From positions 182,459 to 246,458 of the forward strand of contig NZ_KB900704.1 in the NCBI RefSeq assembly GCF_000379185.1: a DNA stretch of 64,000 bases. The letters run 5' to 3'. Source of the stretch: Capnocytophaga cynodegmi DSM 19736 (GTDB taxonomy: Bacteria; Bacteroidota; Bacteroidia; Flavobacteriales; Flavobacteriaceae). Positions 1 through 9,693 of this stretch are shown here, piece after piece. The position numbers and the translations under genes were made by a program. Each line of letters starts with the position of its first letter. The stretch's first letter is position 1. The notes beneath the pieces were generated by a model, which was given only the letters and a program-made list of their open reading frames with translations, ran no database searches and was not told the origin of the DNA.

Positions 1-584
1 CATATTTCCCAACTGATTTTTCAAATCTACTAAAAAATTATTATACTCAAATTGCCTATAGTGGTCCTGATTCTGACTTACCTACAATTCTTTACACAAC
101 AATTCAAGCTATCTATTCAGCTAAAGAGGAAATTCTTTTAACTACACCTTATTATATTCCTGATACTTCTCTGCAAGAAGCTCTTATTATAGCCTCACTT
201 AGCGGAATATCAGTTAAATTATTGCTTCCAAAAGAAGGGGATTCCTTCTTAGTAAATATCACTTCTCAGTCATTTCTTGAGGAATTATTGAGAGCAGGTG
301 TGAAAATCTATCTCTACAAAAAAGGATTTATCCATTCAAAAACTTTTGTAATTGATGGCAAATGGGCTTCAGTGGGTACCGCCAACTTAGATGCACGAAG
401 TTTCGACCTCAATTTCGAAGTATCTGCACTTATTTACAACCAAGATATTGCTCTTCAATTGCGAGAAACTTTTCACAAAGACCTTCTTGACGCTGAAACT
501 CTCACATTAGAAAAATGGGAAAAAAGACCAAAATACAAACAATTAGCTGAGAAAATATTACGGCTAACTTCTCCTTTTATGTAA
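1..584 (+). CDS. cls: Cardiolipin synthase / phospholipase D family, C-terminal part (5' end outside window)
   Basis: The open frame enters from the left edge (first codon at position 3) and ends with TAA at 582-584. It shows the second PLD/HKD motif, H-S-K then D and G-T-A-N, around 333-380, followed by the D-x-R-S-F-D-L-N-F-E stretch typical of bacterial cardiolipin synthases. Enzymes of this family join two phosphatidylglycerols into cardiolipin at the inner membrane. About 190 residues are visible, so the membrane helices and first HKD motif lie upstream. The next gene is convergent, with 15 bp between stop codons. The family call is firm, the exact substrate inferred. Confidence 0.85.
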   Translation, partial: YFPTDFSNLLKNYYTQIAYSGPDSDLPTILYTTIQAIYSAKEEILLTTPYYIPDTSLQEALIIASLSGISVKLLLPKEGDSFLVNITSQSFLEELLRAGVKIYLYKKGFIHSKTFVIDGKWASVGTANLDARSFDLNFEVSALIYNQDIALQLRETFHKDLLDAETLTLEKWEKRPKYKQLAEKILRLTSPFM

Positions 585-599
585 AGGAAAGAAAAAAAT

Positions 600-2075
600 C
601 TATTCACTAACAATTTCTAACATATCATATACCTCTGTCATAGCCAACTCATTATCAGAAATAACAATAAGCATATCGTTAGGATTTATTTTAGTTGAAC
701 CATTGGGCGTTATATATTTTTCATCTCGTTTTATCATTGCAATAATCGCATTTTTAGGGAACTCAAGTTCAACTATTTTCTTGCCTATAATGTGATTATC
801 GGCAGGTATTAAAATTTCTTGCATCACAGCCTTTGGATGTTCACGAATGATTGCATCAGCAGGATTTTCATCATTTTCAACATCTTGCTGAACAGAAGCT
901 ATATTCAGCCACTTCGCTACCACCGAAAGTGTTGTTCCCTGAATCAAAACCGAAGTTACAGAAATGAAAAACACAATATTAAAAATGATATGAGCTTTAT
1001 CTATTTCTGCCAAAAGCGGGTATGTTGCAAATACAATTGGTACGGCTCCTCGTAGCCCAACCCACGAGATATAAGAACGCCGAGCAAAGCACATTCTAAA
1101 AGGAATCGTACTTAAAAATACGCTTAAAGGTCGGGCTACCAAAATCAGAAATACTGATATTAAAAGTCCTAAACCAGCTAAAGGAATTATTTCTGTTGGA
1201 ACGACCAAAAGACCCAAAGTTAAGAACAGAACGATTTGCATTAACCAAGCCAATCCGTCAAATACTTTTAGAACACTTCCTTTGTGTATAAAGTTCTGAT
1301 TTCCAAGAAAAACCGAACATATGTAAATTGCTAAAAATCCATTTCCGCCAAGTGCTTCAGTTCCTGAAAAAGTTATAAACATCAAAGCGATTGCTAGTAC
1401 AGGATATAGCCCTTCAAAGCCTAATTGTATTCTATTGAAAATCAACTTACTAAGTTTCCCAAAAACAAAACCAAGAACACCTCCCAAAATAATCTGACGT
1501 AAAAACACGAGAATAACCATCCAAACAGATTGCTCGGGAATTTGAACTAGGCCTAAAAATGTGGTTGTCAGTACATAAGCCATCGGGTCGTTACTTCCAC
1601 TTTCAAACTCCAGAGTTGGACGAAGATTAAACTTTAAATCCAAATTTTTAGAGCGTAATATAGAGAATACAGCTGCTGCATCAGTTGAAGAGACGATTGA
1701 ACCTAACAAAAGACTTTCAAATAACGTAAAATCAGTAATATACCATACAAAAAGCCCCAAGCTGACCGCCGTTAACAAAACGCCTAACGTTGAGAGCATA
1801 ATCCCTTGAAAAAGAATAGGTTTTACCGACTTCCAACGAGTTTCTAAACCTCCAGAAAACAAGATAAAATTTAGTGAAATAATACCTATAAATTGGGCTA
1901 ATTTAGGATCATTAAACTGAATTTTTAATATCCCATCAGTACCAGCGAGCATTCCCACTCCTAAGAATAAAATCAATGTTGGAACACCAAATCTGTAAGA
2001 TGTTTTACCTGCCACTAAACTGACTAGCAACAACAAAGAGCCTATTAATAGTATATTTTCTGAAGTTAAATTCAT
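600..2075 (-). CDS. Potassium/proton antiporter, NhaP2/CvrA type (CPA1 with C-terminal RCK_C domain)
   Basis: The 491-residue protein has about 12 hydrophobic segments over residues 5-390, then a soluble domain of about 90 residues that resembles TrkA_C/RCK_C and ends in D-M-L-I-V-I-S-D. The membrane part carries S-S-T-D-A-A-A-V and E-S-G-S-N-D-P, the ion-binding signatures of CPA1 exchangers. Family members exchange K+ or Na+ for H+ at the inner membrane, and the RCK_C domain senses a ligand. It starts at ATG 2075 and is divergent from pepT. Ion preference cannot be read from sequence. Confidence 0.87.
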   Translation of the reverse strand: MNLTSENILLIGSLLLLVSLVAGKTSYRFGVPTLILFLGVGMLAGTDGILKIQFNDPKLAQFIGIISLNFILFSGGLETRWKSVKPILFQGIMLSTLGVLLTAVSLGLFVWYITDFTLFESLLLGSIVSSTDAAAVFSILRSKNLDLKFNLRPTLEFESGSNDPMAYVLTTTFLGLVQIPEQSVWMVILVFLRQIILGGVLGFVFGKLSKLIFNRIQLGFEGLYPVLAIALMFITFSGTEALGGNGFLAIYICSVFLGNQNFIHKGSVLKVFDGLAWLMQIVLFLTLGLLVVPTEIIPLAGLGLLISVFLILVARPLSVFLSTIPFRMCFARRSYISWVGLRGAVPIVFATYPLLAEIDKAHIIFNIVFFISVTSVLIQGTTLSVVAKWLNIASVQQDVENDENPADAIIREHPKAVMQEILIPADNHIIGKKIVELEFPKNAIIAMIKRDEKYITPNGSTKINPNDMLIVISDNELAMTEVYDMLEIVSE

Positions 2076-2166
2076 TGTAAATAGTAATTTGGTGCGAATA
2101 TAGAAAAAAACGCTGAAACTTCAATTGATTTTTGATTTTTTAAACGCTAAATTTCACAATTTTTTA

Positions 2167-2174
2167 TATCTTTG
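2167..2174 (+). promoter_or_regulatory. Bacteroidota -7 box (TATCTTTG) upstream of pepT
   Basis: TATCTTTG fits TAnnTTTG, the -7 element of Bacteroidota promoters. It overlaps a possible TTG start at 2172, so translation is more likely to begin at the downstream ATG 2211. No clear -33 TTTG is seen at the right distance. Confidence 0.5.
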
Positions 2175-2210
2175 GGCGTTAATTTTATAATCAAAATACT
2201 CAAAAATATT

Positions 2211-3434
2211 ATGCAAAAATTAGTAGAACGTTTCATAACGTATATAAAAACAGACACACAGTCTGACCCTGAAAGCCAGACTACTCCAAGTACTGATAAG
2301 CAATGGAATTTGGCTCGTTTATTAGTGGAAGAATTAAAATCTATTGGTTTAGAAGATGTTACAATTGACGAAAATTCATACGTAATGGCGACACTTCCTT
2401 CTAATGTTGATTATGAGGTTCCTACCGTCGGATTTATCGCTCACTTTGACACTTCACCTGATTTTTCAGGAGAAAATGTCAATCCACAATTTGTCGAAAA
2501 TTACGACGGAGGAGACATCGTCCTAAACAAAGAAAAAAACATAATACTTTCTCCTTCTTACTTTGAAGATTTACTTCTGTACAAAGGACAAACCATTATT
2601 ACCACTGATGGCACAACACTTTTGGGAGCTGATGATAAAGCTGGAATTGCTGAAATTGTTACAGCAATGGAATATTTAATACAACATCCTGAAATTAAGC
2701 ACGGAAAAATTAGAGTAGGATTTACTCCTGATGAAGAAATAGGTCGTGGAGCACATAAATTTGATGTAGAAAAATTTGGTGCGGATTGGGCTTATACAAT
2801 GGATGGAAGCCAAATTGGTGAATTAGAATACGAAAGTTTTAATGCTGCGGGTGCCAAAGTACACTTCAAAGGAAAAAGCGTTCACCCTGGTTATGCTAAA
2901 AACAAAATGATTAATTCATTACTAATTGCTAATCAATTCATTAGTGCATTACCAGAAAATGAAATTCCGCAACGTACCAGCGGACGCGAAGGCTTCTATC
3001 ACATAACTGATGTCGCAGGAGATATAGAAAACACAGTGGTTCAATTAATTATACGTGACCACGACCGAAAATTATTCGAAAAACGCAAAGAAACTGTACA
3101 ACAAATTGTAGATGAATTAAACAAAGAATATACTAATGCAGTTTCGGTAGAGATTAAAGACCAATACTTTAATATGAGAGAAAAAATAGAACCTGTTTTC
3201 CATATTGTAGAAGTTGCGGAAAGAGCAATGAAAGAATTAGGTATCAACCCTATTATCAAGCCAATACGAGGTGGGACAGATGGTTCACAACTAAGTTATA
3301 TGGGATTACCTTGTCCAAATATTTTTGCAGGTGGGCACAACTTCCACGGAAAGTTTGAATATGTTCCTGTACAAAGTTTAGAAAAAGCCACTCAGGTTAT
3401 CGTAAAAATTGCAGAATTAGTTGCGGAAAAATAG
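2211..3434 (+). CDS. pepT: Peptidase T (tripeptide aminopeptidase)
   Basis: This M20-family cytoplasmic zinc exopeptidase releases the N-terminal residue of tripeptides. The metal-ligand motifs are visible: [27 protein letters not shown] and a final G-G-H-N-F-H-G. From ATG 2211 the protein has 407 residues, the usual PepT length. A TTG 13 codons upstream would give an N-terminus not seen in the family and lies in the promoter -7 box. A terminator hairpin follows the stop codon. Confidence 0.93.
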   Translation: MQKLVERFITYIKTDTQSDPESQTTPSTDKQWNLARLLVEELKSIGLEDVTIDENSYVMATLPSNVDYEVPTVGFIAHFDTSPDFSGENVNPQFVENYDGGDIVLNKEKNIILSPSYFEDLLLYKGQTIITTDGTTLLGADDKAGIAEIVTAMEYLIQHPEIKHGKIRVGFTPDEEIGRGAHKFDVEKFGADWAYTMDGSQIGELEYESFNAAGAKVHFKGKSVHPGYAKNKMINSLLIANQFISALPENEIPQRTSGREGFYHITDVAGDIENTVVQLIIRDHDRKLFEKRKETVQQIVDELNKEYTNAVSVEIKDQYFNMREKIEPVFHIVEVAERAMKELGINPIIKPIRGGTDGSQLSYMGLPCPNIFAGGHNFHGKFEYVPVQSLEKATQVIVKIAELVAEK

Positions 3435-3443
3435 AAAAAAAAT

Positions 3444-3496
3444 AAATCCCTCTCATAATTAAATGCAATAATAATTTTCTGGGAGGGATTTTGTTT
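3444..3496 (+). terminator. Rho-independent terminator after pepT
   Basis: The arms AAATCCCTC (3444-3452) and GAGGGATTT (3483-3491) are separated by about 30 nt. The run TTTTGTTTT follows the second arm. Confidence 0.7.
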
Positions 3497-3572
3497 TAAA
3501 AAATAGTTTCTTGAAATGACATAAAAGTTCAAACCAAAAATCATTAACAATCATTTTTAAAATAAAATTTTC

Positions 3573-3602
3573 TTTACCCATTAAGATTATTTTTTACTTT
3601 TG
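3573..3602 (+). promoter_or_regulatory. Promoter of the 3617 lipoprotein gene
   Basis: The -7 box TACTTTTG lies at 3595-3602 and a -33-like TTTA at 3573-3576, spaced 18 bp apart. The ATG follows 15 bp after the -7 box, so the 5' leader is very short. Confidence 0.55.
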
Positions 3603-3616
3603 CAAAAAAATTAAAA

Positions 3617-4132
3617 ATGATGAAAAGAAAAGTGCTTTTTTTGAGTTTTATTTTTGCTTTATGTCTAATTGCTTGTAATGATGGAGATTTGGAAGTGGAA
3701 ACTATCTCTTTTGATAATTCTAACGTTTTGTCTTGCACAAGTGATACAACTGCTACATTCCTATTTAAATACAACTCAAAACAGGCATTGGTTTTAGAAC
3801 TACCAAAAGGGGTTCTAAAAAACGAAGAAAATAATCTATCTGGTATCATTTCAAACGATTACAAACTATATTACAGAACTTTTAGTGATGCTGTAAACAC
3901 CTCGTATTTCTGCGGAAGTTACCCACCTGCATCACCTTCTGTTATATCTCAGTTTGAAGCCACTGGAGGAAAAATATCAATCGTAACCAAACCGGTTTTG
4001 AATGAAACTACACAAGAAGTGCTTCGTTATGACCATCTTATAACCATTACTGACTTAGTGATATTGAATTCTGAAGGTAATAAGTTGGTAGATTCTAATT
4101 TTGTTTTTGGAACATACCAAACTAAAAAGTAA
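3617..4132 (+). CDS. Small lipoprotein of unknown function
   Basis: The 171-residue protein has a signal peptide ending in the lipobox L-I-A-C, with Cys at about residue 20, and no membrane segment after it. The acylated Cys is followed by N-D-G-D, which lacks the K-D/E-D/E surface-export signal, so it may stay in the periplasm. Cys residues at C-T-S-D and F-C-G-S-Y could pair. It is read from its own promoter and is convergent with gldA, with 5 bp between stop codons. I do not recognise a domain; secretion and lipidation are well supported. Confidence 0.72.
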   Translation: MMKRKVLFLSFIFALCLIACNDGDLEVETISFDNSNVLSCTSDTTATFLFKYNSKQALVLELPKGVLKNEENNLSGIISNDYKLYYRTFSDAVNTSYFCGSYPPASPSVISQFEATGGKISIVTKPVLNETTQEVLRYDHLITITDLVILNSEGNKLVDSNFVFGTYQTKK

Positions 4133-4137
4133 ATTTC

Positions 4138-5031
4138 TTACTTTGTTAATTCTGTAAATAATTGTTCCAAAGTTTTATGCTTATAATTGATTTGCAATAT
4201 TTTAAGTCCATTTTCTTTTGCAAAATCAAATACAGCAGGACGCATATCTGTTTCTGTATCAAATGAAATATTGTACAAAAACTCAAATTCGTTAACAACT
4301 GACTTTACATTTGGAATTTGTTTTAAAAGACGTTCTTCTACTCTGAAATCGAATGCTACCTCTATAACTTGCTCTTTTCCTTGAAGTTCTGACATCTTTT
4401 TATCTAAAACTATATTTCCTTTGTTCAACACAATAACCCTATCGCAGATTGCTTGAACCTCTTGCATAATATGTGATGAAAGTAAAACTATTTTATTTTG
4501 CCCTAATTCTTTTATAATACTCCTAATTTCAACAAGTTGATTGGGGTCAAGTCCCGTAGTTGGTTCATCGAGAATTAAAATTTCTGGGTCGTGAATTAAT
4601 GCAGAAGCAAGTCCCACACGTTGGCGATAACCTTTCGAAAGTTGCTCAATTTTTTTATTACTTTCAGGCGTAAGTCCTGTGATTTCAATCACTTCCTCTA
4701 CTCTACTTCGGGGAATTTTTCCGTACAAATCAGCCATAAAGGATAGATATTCACGCACATACATTTCCAAATACAACGGATTATGTTCTGGCAAATATCC
4801 TATTTTTTTCTGAGCCAATATAGGTGTTTTCAGCATATTGCTCCCATCAATTGTTATTTCTCCTTTTGTTGGGATTAACGAACCTGTAATCATTTTCATT
4901 GTTGTAGATTTTCCAGCTCCGTTTGGTCCTAAAAAACCTGTTATTTCTCCTTTCTTCAAATTAAAACTGATTTGATTTACAGCAATTTGACTTCCATATT
5001 GCCGTGTTAATTCCCTTACTTCAACTGACAT
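4138..5031 (-). CDS. gldA: Gliding motility ABC transporter ATP-binding protein GldA
   Basis: The 297-residue ABC ATPase shows Walker A G-P-N-G-A-G-K-S-T near residue 37, signature L-S-K-G-Y-R-Q, and Walker B I-L-I-L-D-E-P followed by T-T-G-L-D-P. The roughly 80-residue tail with L-E-Q-L-F-T-E-L-T matches GldA. In Flavobacterium, GldA works with the membrane proteins GldF and GldG and is needed for gliding; neither is in this window. The frame is open up to 5148, but ATG 5031 begins M-S-V-E-V, gives the family length, and drops an implausible 39-residue extension. Confidence 0.87.
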   Translation of the reverse strand: MSVEVRELTRQYGSQIAVNQISFNLKKGEITGFLGPNGAGKSTTMKMITGSLIPTKGEITIDGSNMLKTPILAQKKIGYLPEHNPLYLEMYVREYLSFMADLYGKIPRSRVEEVIEITGLTPESNKKIEQLSKGYRQRVGLASALIHDPEILILDEPTTGLDPNQLVEIRSIIKELGQNKIVLLSSHIMQEVQAICDRVIVLNKGNIVLDKKMSELQGKEQVIEVAFDFRVEERLLKQIPNVKSVVNEFEFLYNISFDTETDMRPAVFDFAKENGLKILQINYKHKTLEQLFTELTK

Positions 5032-5265
5032 ATTTTGAAAATTTTTGTCCAAAAGTACAGATTTTGAATGAAATGGCAAACTTTTAACAAAAAAGCACAA
5101 CCCGCTTGATTCCTTTGCAAGAAAAAAATTACTCTTCAAAATAAGCATCTAATAATCAGAAGGTTGATAATAAACTTTTCAAAAAGATATTTCTTAACTA
5201 ATTCAGCAAAAAAGACTTATCAACTTATTTATCTGATTATATGCAAAAAATTGATTTTTTTTACG

Positions 5266-5273
5266 TAAGTTTG
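5266..5273 (+). promoter_or_regulatory. Bacteroidota -7 box upstream of the S41 protease gene
   Basis: TAAGTTTG fits TAnnTTTG and would leave a 5' leader of about 100 nt before ATG 5381. No convincing -33 element is seen. Confidence 0.45.
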
Positions 5274-5380
5274 CCTCTTTAATTAAATGTGGCATTGATT
5301 TTGCTTTCAAAATCCATATTTTTTTATTAAAAATAGTGATTATTATTTAATGTATCAATCTTTAAAGTATTTATTTCACA

Positions 5381-7474
5381 ATGAGAAATTTTTCAATATC
5401 ACTTACACTATTATTTGTCTCCTTTGCTTCGTGCAGTTTCGTGAGCAAAAAATTCGATGACCCAGAAAAGGACAAACTTCTGGTAGAAATTATCCAACAC
5501 ATTCTTACAAACAAACACTTCAATCCTATTGATGTTAATGATGACTTTTCCAAACAAATGTACAAAAATTACATTGAGCATTTGGATAGCCAAAAACGTT
5601 ATTTTTTACAATCAGATATTAACGAATTCAAAAAATATGAAACTCGTTTGGACGATGATTTAAAAAATGACGACCTTACATTCTTTAACCTAACTTACAA
5701 CAGATTAACTCAAAGAATGAAAGAAGCTCAGGATATTACAAAAGATATTTTCAAAAAGCCTTTCAACTTTTCATCAAAGGAAACTATCAATACTGATTTT
5801 GAGAAGATTCCATACGTGAAAAACAAGGCTGAACTCCAAAAACGTTGGGAACGAATCATCACATTTTCAATCCTTTCTAATTACATAACAAAAGAGAAAG
5901 AGGAAAAAAACAAAAAAGAAAAAGATGCCAACTACAAAGTAAAATCGGATAAAGAATTACAAAAAGAAGCTATTGAAACTTCTGAAAAAACACTTCTTGA
6001 ACTTTTTTCTTTCCTCAATGACACGGTAAAAGAAGAATGGTTTAGTGTTTATGTTAATGCAATGACTGAAACTTTCGACCCACACACTACTTATATGGCT
6101 CCTGATATCAAAGATAATTTCGACCGTGATATGTCGGGAAAATTTGAGGGGATTGGGGCTCAACTACAAAAGAAAGCAGATGGTATTCGCATCACAGGTA
6201 TAATGCTTGGCGGTCCAGTTTGGAAAGGAAAACTTTTGGAAGTTGGCGACCATATTTTAAAAGTGGCACAAGGAGATGAAGAACCTGTGGATATTGTAGG
6301 TATGCGATTAGATGATGCTATAAAATTGATAAAAGGTCCCAAAGGAACAGAGGTTCGCCTTACTGTGAAGCGTGTTGACGGAACCATCGAGGTTGTACCA
6401 ATTGTTCGTGATATGGTAGAATTAGAAGAAACATTTGCAAAAGCCGCAATCATTGAAGATGGTGACAAAAAATATGGTATCATTAATTTGCCTAAGTTTT
6501 ATATTGATTTCAAAAACCATAAGGAAAGAAATGCAGCTTCAGATGTGGCTTTAGAAATTGAAAAACTTAAAAAAGAAAATATTGATGGCTTAATTATTGA
6601 CCTGAGAAACAACGGAGGAGGTTCATTAAAAGCTGTGGTTGAACTCGGTGGTTTATTCATCAAAAATGGACCTATCGTTCAGGTGAAATCACCTCGTGGT
6701 CGTATTGATGTTTTATCAGACACGGACTCTCGTATCCAATGGAATGGGTCACTAGTTATTCTTGTTAATGAATTGTCAGCCTCTGCTTCTGAAATTTTGG
6801 CAGCAGCTATGCAAGATTACAAAAGAGCTATCGTAATCGGAGGAAAACAAACATTCGGAAAAGGTACCGTTCAGAGTTTTGAAGATTTGAATAATTATGT
6901 TCGTCAAAATTCATTTGGAGATTTAGGAGCCTTGAAGTACACAATTCAAAAGTTCTATCGTATTAATGGAGGCTCTACCCAATTGGAAGGAGTTAAAAGT
7001 GACATTGTTGTTCCAGATAAATACAAATACATTGATGTTGGAGAACGCGACCTAATCAATGCAATGAAATGGGACAAAATTGATGCCGTGAAATTTGAAT
7101 CTTGGGAAAATCAAAAAAACTTCGAGAAAGCTATCCAAAATAGTAACAAAAGAATCAGTGAAAACGCTCATTTAAAACTCATTGATGAAAATGCTAAATG
7201 GGTAAAACAACAACAAGATAAAAATGTTTTCCCTCTAAATCACGAAGCTTATAAAAAAATTATTGAAAAAGATGAAGAAGAAGCTAAACGATTTAAAGCC
7301 ATTTCAGATTACAAATCAAATCTAAAATTTGTGTCTCTTCCTTCAGAAGAAGCTAAAATTCAAGGAAGTGAAGATTTAAAATTACGTCGTGACCGTTGGC
7401 ACGAAACCTTACAGCAAGATGTTTACATTGATGAAGCTGTGAATGTTTTAAAAGATTTGAATGCAAATAACTAA
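5381..7474 (+). CDS. C-terminal processing (tail-specific) protease, S41 family
   Basis: This 697-residue Prc-type serine protease acts in the periplasm. After a signal sequence (F-A-S-C may be a lipobox) comes a helical N-terminal region, a PDZ domain at about residues 245-330, and the S41 core. The core has the Ser/Lys dyad in N-E-L-S-A-S-A-S-E (about 469) and G-K-Q-T-F-G-K-G-T (about 493). A Prc-like C-terminal helical region follows. Relatives trim or degrade exported proteins from the C-terminus and influence envelope stress and cell-wall enzymes. It stands alone, with its own promoter and a strong terminator. Confidence 0.9.
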   Translation: MRNFSISLTLLFVSFASCSFVSKKFDDPEKDKLLVEIIQHILTNKHFNPIDVNDDFSKQMYKNYIEHLDSQKRYFLQSDINEFKKYETRLDDDLKNDDLTFFNLTYNRLTQRMKEAQDITKDIFKKPFNFSSKETINTDFEKIPYVKNKAELQKRWERIITFSILSNYITKEKEEKNKKEKDANYKVKSDKELQKEAIETSEKTLLELFSFLNDTVKEEWFSVYVNAMTETFDPHTTYMAPDIKDNFDRDMSGKFEGIGAQLQKKADGIRITGIMLGGPVWKGKLLEVGDHILKVAQGDEEPVDIVGMRLDDAIKLIKGPKGTEVRLTVKRVDGTIEVVPIVRDMVELEETFAKAAIIEDGDKKYGIINLPKFYIDFKNHKERNAASDVALEIEKLKKENIDGLIIDLRNNGGGSLKAVVELGGLFIKNGPIVQVKSPRGRIDVLSDTDSRIQWNGSLVILVNELSASASEILAAAMQDYKRAIVIGGKQTFGKGTVQSFEDLNNYVRQNSFGDLGALKYTIQKFYRINGGSTQLEGVKSDIVVPDKYKYIDVGERDLINAMKWDKIDAVKFESWENQKNFEKAIQNSNKRISENAHLKLIDENAKWVKQQQDKNVFPLNHEAYKKIIEKDEEEAKRFKAISDYKSNLKFVSLPSEEAKIQGSEDLKLRRDRWHETLQQDVYIDEAVNVLKDLNANN

Positions 7475-7495
7475 GTAACAGAGTTTATATTTTTT

Positions 7496-7549
7496 GAGAC
7501 AATTTAGAGATGAAGATTTATGATTTCGTCTCTAAATTGTCTCTTTTTT
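7496..7549 (+). terminator. Strong Rho-independent terminator after the S41 protease gene
   Basis: Perfect 15-bp arms (7496-7510 and 7529-7543) are followed by a run of T. Confidence 0.85.
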
Positions 7550-7614
7550 AGACATTTACAAAACTAAGATTAAATATCAAAAAGTATTTAATCATCAATT
7601 TTTATAACTTCCTA

Positions 7615-8550
7615 TTGCATTTTCCTAACTTTTTTATACCTTTACGGAACTATTTTGAAAAATATAAGAAATTGGCACAATCAATCGAAAAATTTAACAG
7701 ACGAAGATTAATAACTTCTTATTTTTCAGTGATAATAAGTATCACTTTGGTATTATTTTTATTAGGTACTTTAGGATTTTTAATTTTGAGTTCAAAACGA
7801 TTGGCAAATTACTTTAAGGAGCAAGTTTCTATGACAATTTTTTTGAAAGACGATGCTAAAGAGGCTGATATTGAACAATTACAAAAAACGCTTTCCATCA
7901 CAGAATATGTTAAATCATTGAAATTCATACCAAAAGAAGTTGCTGCAGAAACTTTTAGTGAAGAAATTGGCGAAGATTTTGTTACTTTTATTGGTGATAA
8001 TCCGCTACAAAACTCCATTGATTTGAGCCTAAAAGCCGAATTTGCAGAACCTGAAAAAATGAAAGAACTCGAAAAAGAATTATCCCAAAATTCGTTTATT
8101 TCTGAGGTAGTTTATGATAAATCATTGATTACACTTATTCACGAGAATGTAAACAGAATTGGAATAATACTTTTGATTTTCAGTAGTTTATTCACTTTTA
8201 TAGCCATTCTCCTTATAAATTCTTCTATTCGTTTGTCAATATATTCCAAACGATTCATTATCAAAACGATGCAACTTGTAGGAGCTACTCGCGGATTTAT
8301 TCGCCGACCTTTCATTTTAACAAATATCCGTTTAGGAATTTTGAGTGCAATTCTTGCCATACTACTTCTTTATGGTTGTTTAACATACATTGGTTCAATA
8401 TCCGCTGAATTTGAGATATTTTCAAGTACTAATGATATGATTATTGTTTTTTCAATTATCTTCATCATAGGGATATTGATTAGTTGGATAAGTACCTTTT
8501 TTGCTGCCCAGCGGTTCCTAAATTTGAATACTAACGACCTTTATTACTGA
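7615..8550 (+). CDS. ftsX: Cell division protein FtsX
   Basis: This is the permease-like partner of FtsE, which activates peptidoglycan hydrolysis at the septum. It has one membrane helix near residues 40-62, an extracytoplasmic domain of about 110 residues, and three more helices in the C-terminal half, the FtsX layout. The first possible start is TTG 7615. A second in-frame TTG at 7672 would begin L-A-Q-S-I-E-K-F, close to the usual flavobacterial N-terminus, and there is no ATG before residue 70, so the start is uncertain. The order ftsX-DUF3098-uppP is common in Bacteroidota. Confidence 0.88.
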   Translation: MHFPNFFIPLRNYFEKYKKLAQSIEKFNRRRLITSYFSVIISITLVLFLLGTLGFLILSSKRLANYFKEQVSMTIFLKDDAKEADIEQLQKTLSITEYVKSLKFIPKEVAAETFSEEIGEDFVTFIGDNPLQNSIDLSLKAEFAEPEKMKELEKELSQNSFISEVVYDKSLITLIHENVNRIGIILLIFSSLFTFIAILLINSSIRLSIYSKRFIIKTMQLVGATRGFIRRPFILTNIRLGILSAILAILLLYGCLTYIGSISAEFEIFSSTNDMIIVFSIIFIIGILISWISTFFAAQRFLNLNTNDLYY

Positions 8551-8574
8551 TAAAATAAAACATACTAAATTGTT

Positions 8575-8817
8575 ATGAATAAACATCATTCGACATTAAT
8601 TTTTGGAAGGAAAAGTTACATTTTTATGCTTATTGGATTAGCTATCATTGCATTAGGATTTATATTGATGAGTGGAGGAGGAAGCGATGATCCCAATGTT
8701 TTTGATGCTTCTATCTTTAGTTTCAGACGCATTCATTTAGCTCCTACCCTAGTTCTGTTGGGTTTTGCTGTTGAAGTTTATGCCATCTTATTAAATCCTA
8801 ATAAATCTAAAAAATAA
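8575..8817 (+). CDS. DUF3098 family small membrane protein
   Basis: The 80-residue protein has two membrane helices (about residues 17-33 and 54-72) joined by a G-G-G-S-D-D-P-N-V-F-D loop, the DUF3098 pattern. It lies between ftsX and uppP and its TAA overlaps the uppP ATG by 1 bp, which indicates translational coupling. The function is unknown; position suggests a link to division or lipid carrier recycling. Confidence 0.85.
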   Translation: MNKHHSTLIFGRKSYIFMLIGLAIIALGFILMSGGGSDDPNVFDASIFSFRRIHLAPTLVLLGFAVEVYAILLNPNKSKK

Positions 8818-9629
8818 TGAACACAATTGAAGCTATCATAATTGCTATTATTGAGGGACTTACAGAATACTTGCCAATTTCTTCTACTGCTCATATGGGT
8901 TTTACAGCCTCTTTACTTGGGATTGAAGAATCTGAATTTCTGAAAATGTTTCAGGTTTCCATTCAGTTTGGGGCTATTCTTTCGGTAGTTGTGTTGTATT
9001 GGAAGAAATTTTTTGATTTTTCAAACTTAAATTTTTACATTAAGCTTATTTGTGCCGTAATCCCTGCACTTATACTGGGAAAACTGTTTGACGACAAAAT
9101 AGAAGCTGTTCTTGGCAATCAAATTGCAATTTCAATTGTATTAATTTTAGGAGGGATAATTCTTCTTTTTGCTGACAATTGGTTTAAAAATCCTAAAATA
9201 ACTAATGAAAAAGAAATTTCAATAAAGAAATCAGTCATCATTGGGTTTTGGCAATGTTTGGCTATGATGCCAGGTACTTCACGCTCAGCTGCATCAATCA
9301 TTGGTGGTATGACACAAGGATTAAGCCGAAAAGCTGCTGCTGAATTTTCTTTTTTCCTTGCCGTACCTACGATGCTTGCTGTCACGGTTTATTCCATTTT
9401 CCTTAAAGATTGGGGAACTGAAACTATAAAACAAAAAGGTTACGAAATAATTTTAGCTTCTGAACAAAATATTTTAATTTTCATCATTGGAAACCTTGTT
9501 GCCTTCATTGTTGCAATGATTGCCGTCAAATCTTTCATACACTTACTAACTAAATATGGATTTAAAATTTGGGGTTATTACAGGATTATCATTGGTATAA
9601 TTTTGCTCATCTATTTTGTGAATAAATAA
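8817..9629 (+). CDS. uppP: Undecaprenyl-diphosphatase (BacA/UppP)
   Basis: This integral membrane enzyme removes a phosphate from undecaprenyl diphosphate to recycle the lipid carrier for peptidoglycan and O-antigen. The 270-residue protein carries the two family signatures: E-G-L-T-E-Y-L-P-I-S-S-T-A-H near the N-terminus and P-G-T-S-R-S-A-A-S in the middle, giving the catalytic Glu and Arg. Seven or eight hydrophobic segments are visible. It is last in the ftsX-DUF3098-uppP run and ends at a bidirectional terminator; the usual next gene, truB, is not here. Confidence 0.93.
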   Translation: MNTIEAIIIAIIEGLTEYLPISSTAHMGFTASLLGIEESEFLKMFQVSIQFGAILSVVVLYWKKFFDFSNLNFYIKLICAVIPALILGKLFDDKIEAVLGNQIAISIVLILGGIILLFADNWFKNPKITNEKEISIKKSVIIGFWQCLAMMPGTSRSAASIIGGMTQGLSRKAAAEFSFFLAVPTMLAVTVYSIFLKDWGTETIKQKGYEIILASEQNILIFIIGNLVAFIVAMIAVKSFIHLLTKYGFKIWGYYRIIIGIILLIYFVNK

Positions 9630-9642
9630 TTAAAAAACATAA

Positions 9643-9672
9643 AAAAATCCGAAGCTTTAACTTCGGATTTTT
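9643..9672. terminator. Bidirectional terminator between uppP and the DUF2147 gene
   Basis: The perfect 12-bp arms AAAAATCCGAAG and CTTCGGATTTTT enclose a 6-nt loop, with A and T runs on the outer sides. It can serve both convergent genes. Confidence 0.85.
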
Positions 9673-9693
9673 TATTTTAATATGTTGTCTTCT

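Noticed and set aside
2172..2210. TTG start for pepT 13 codons upstream
   Set aside because: The codon is inside the -7 box TATCTTTG, and the extra residues do not match PepT.
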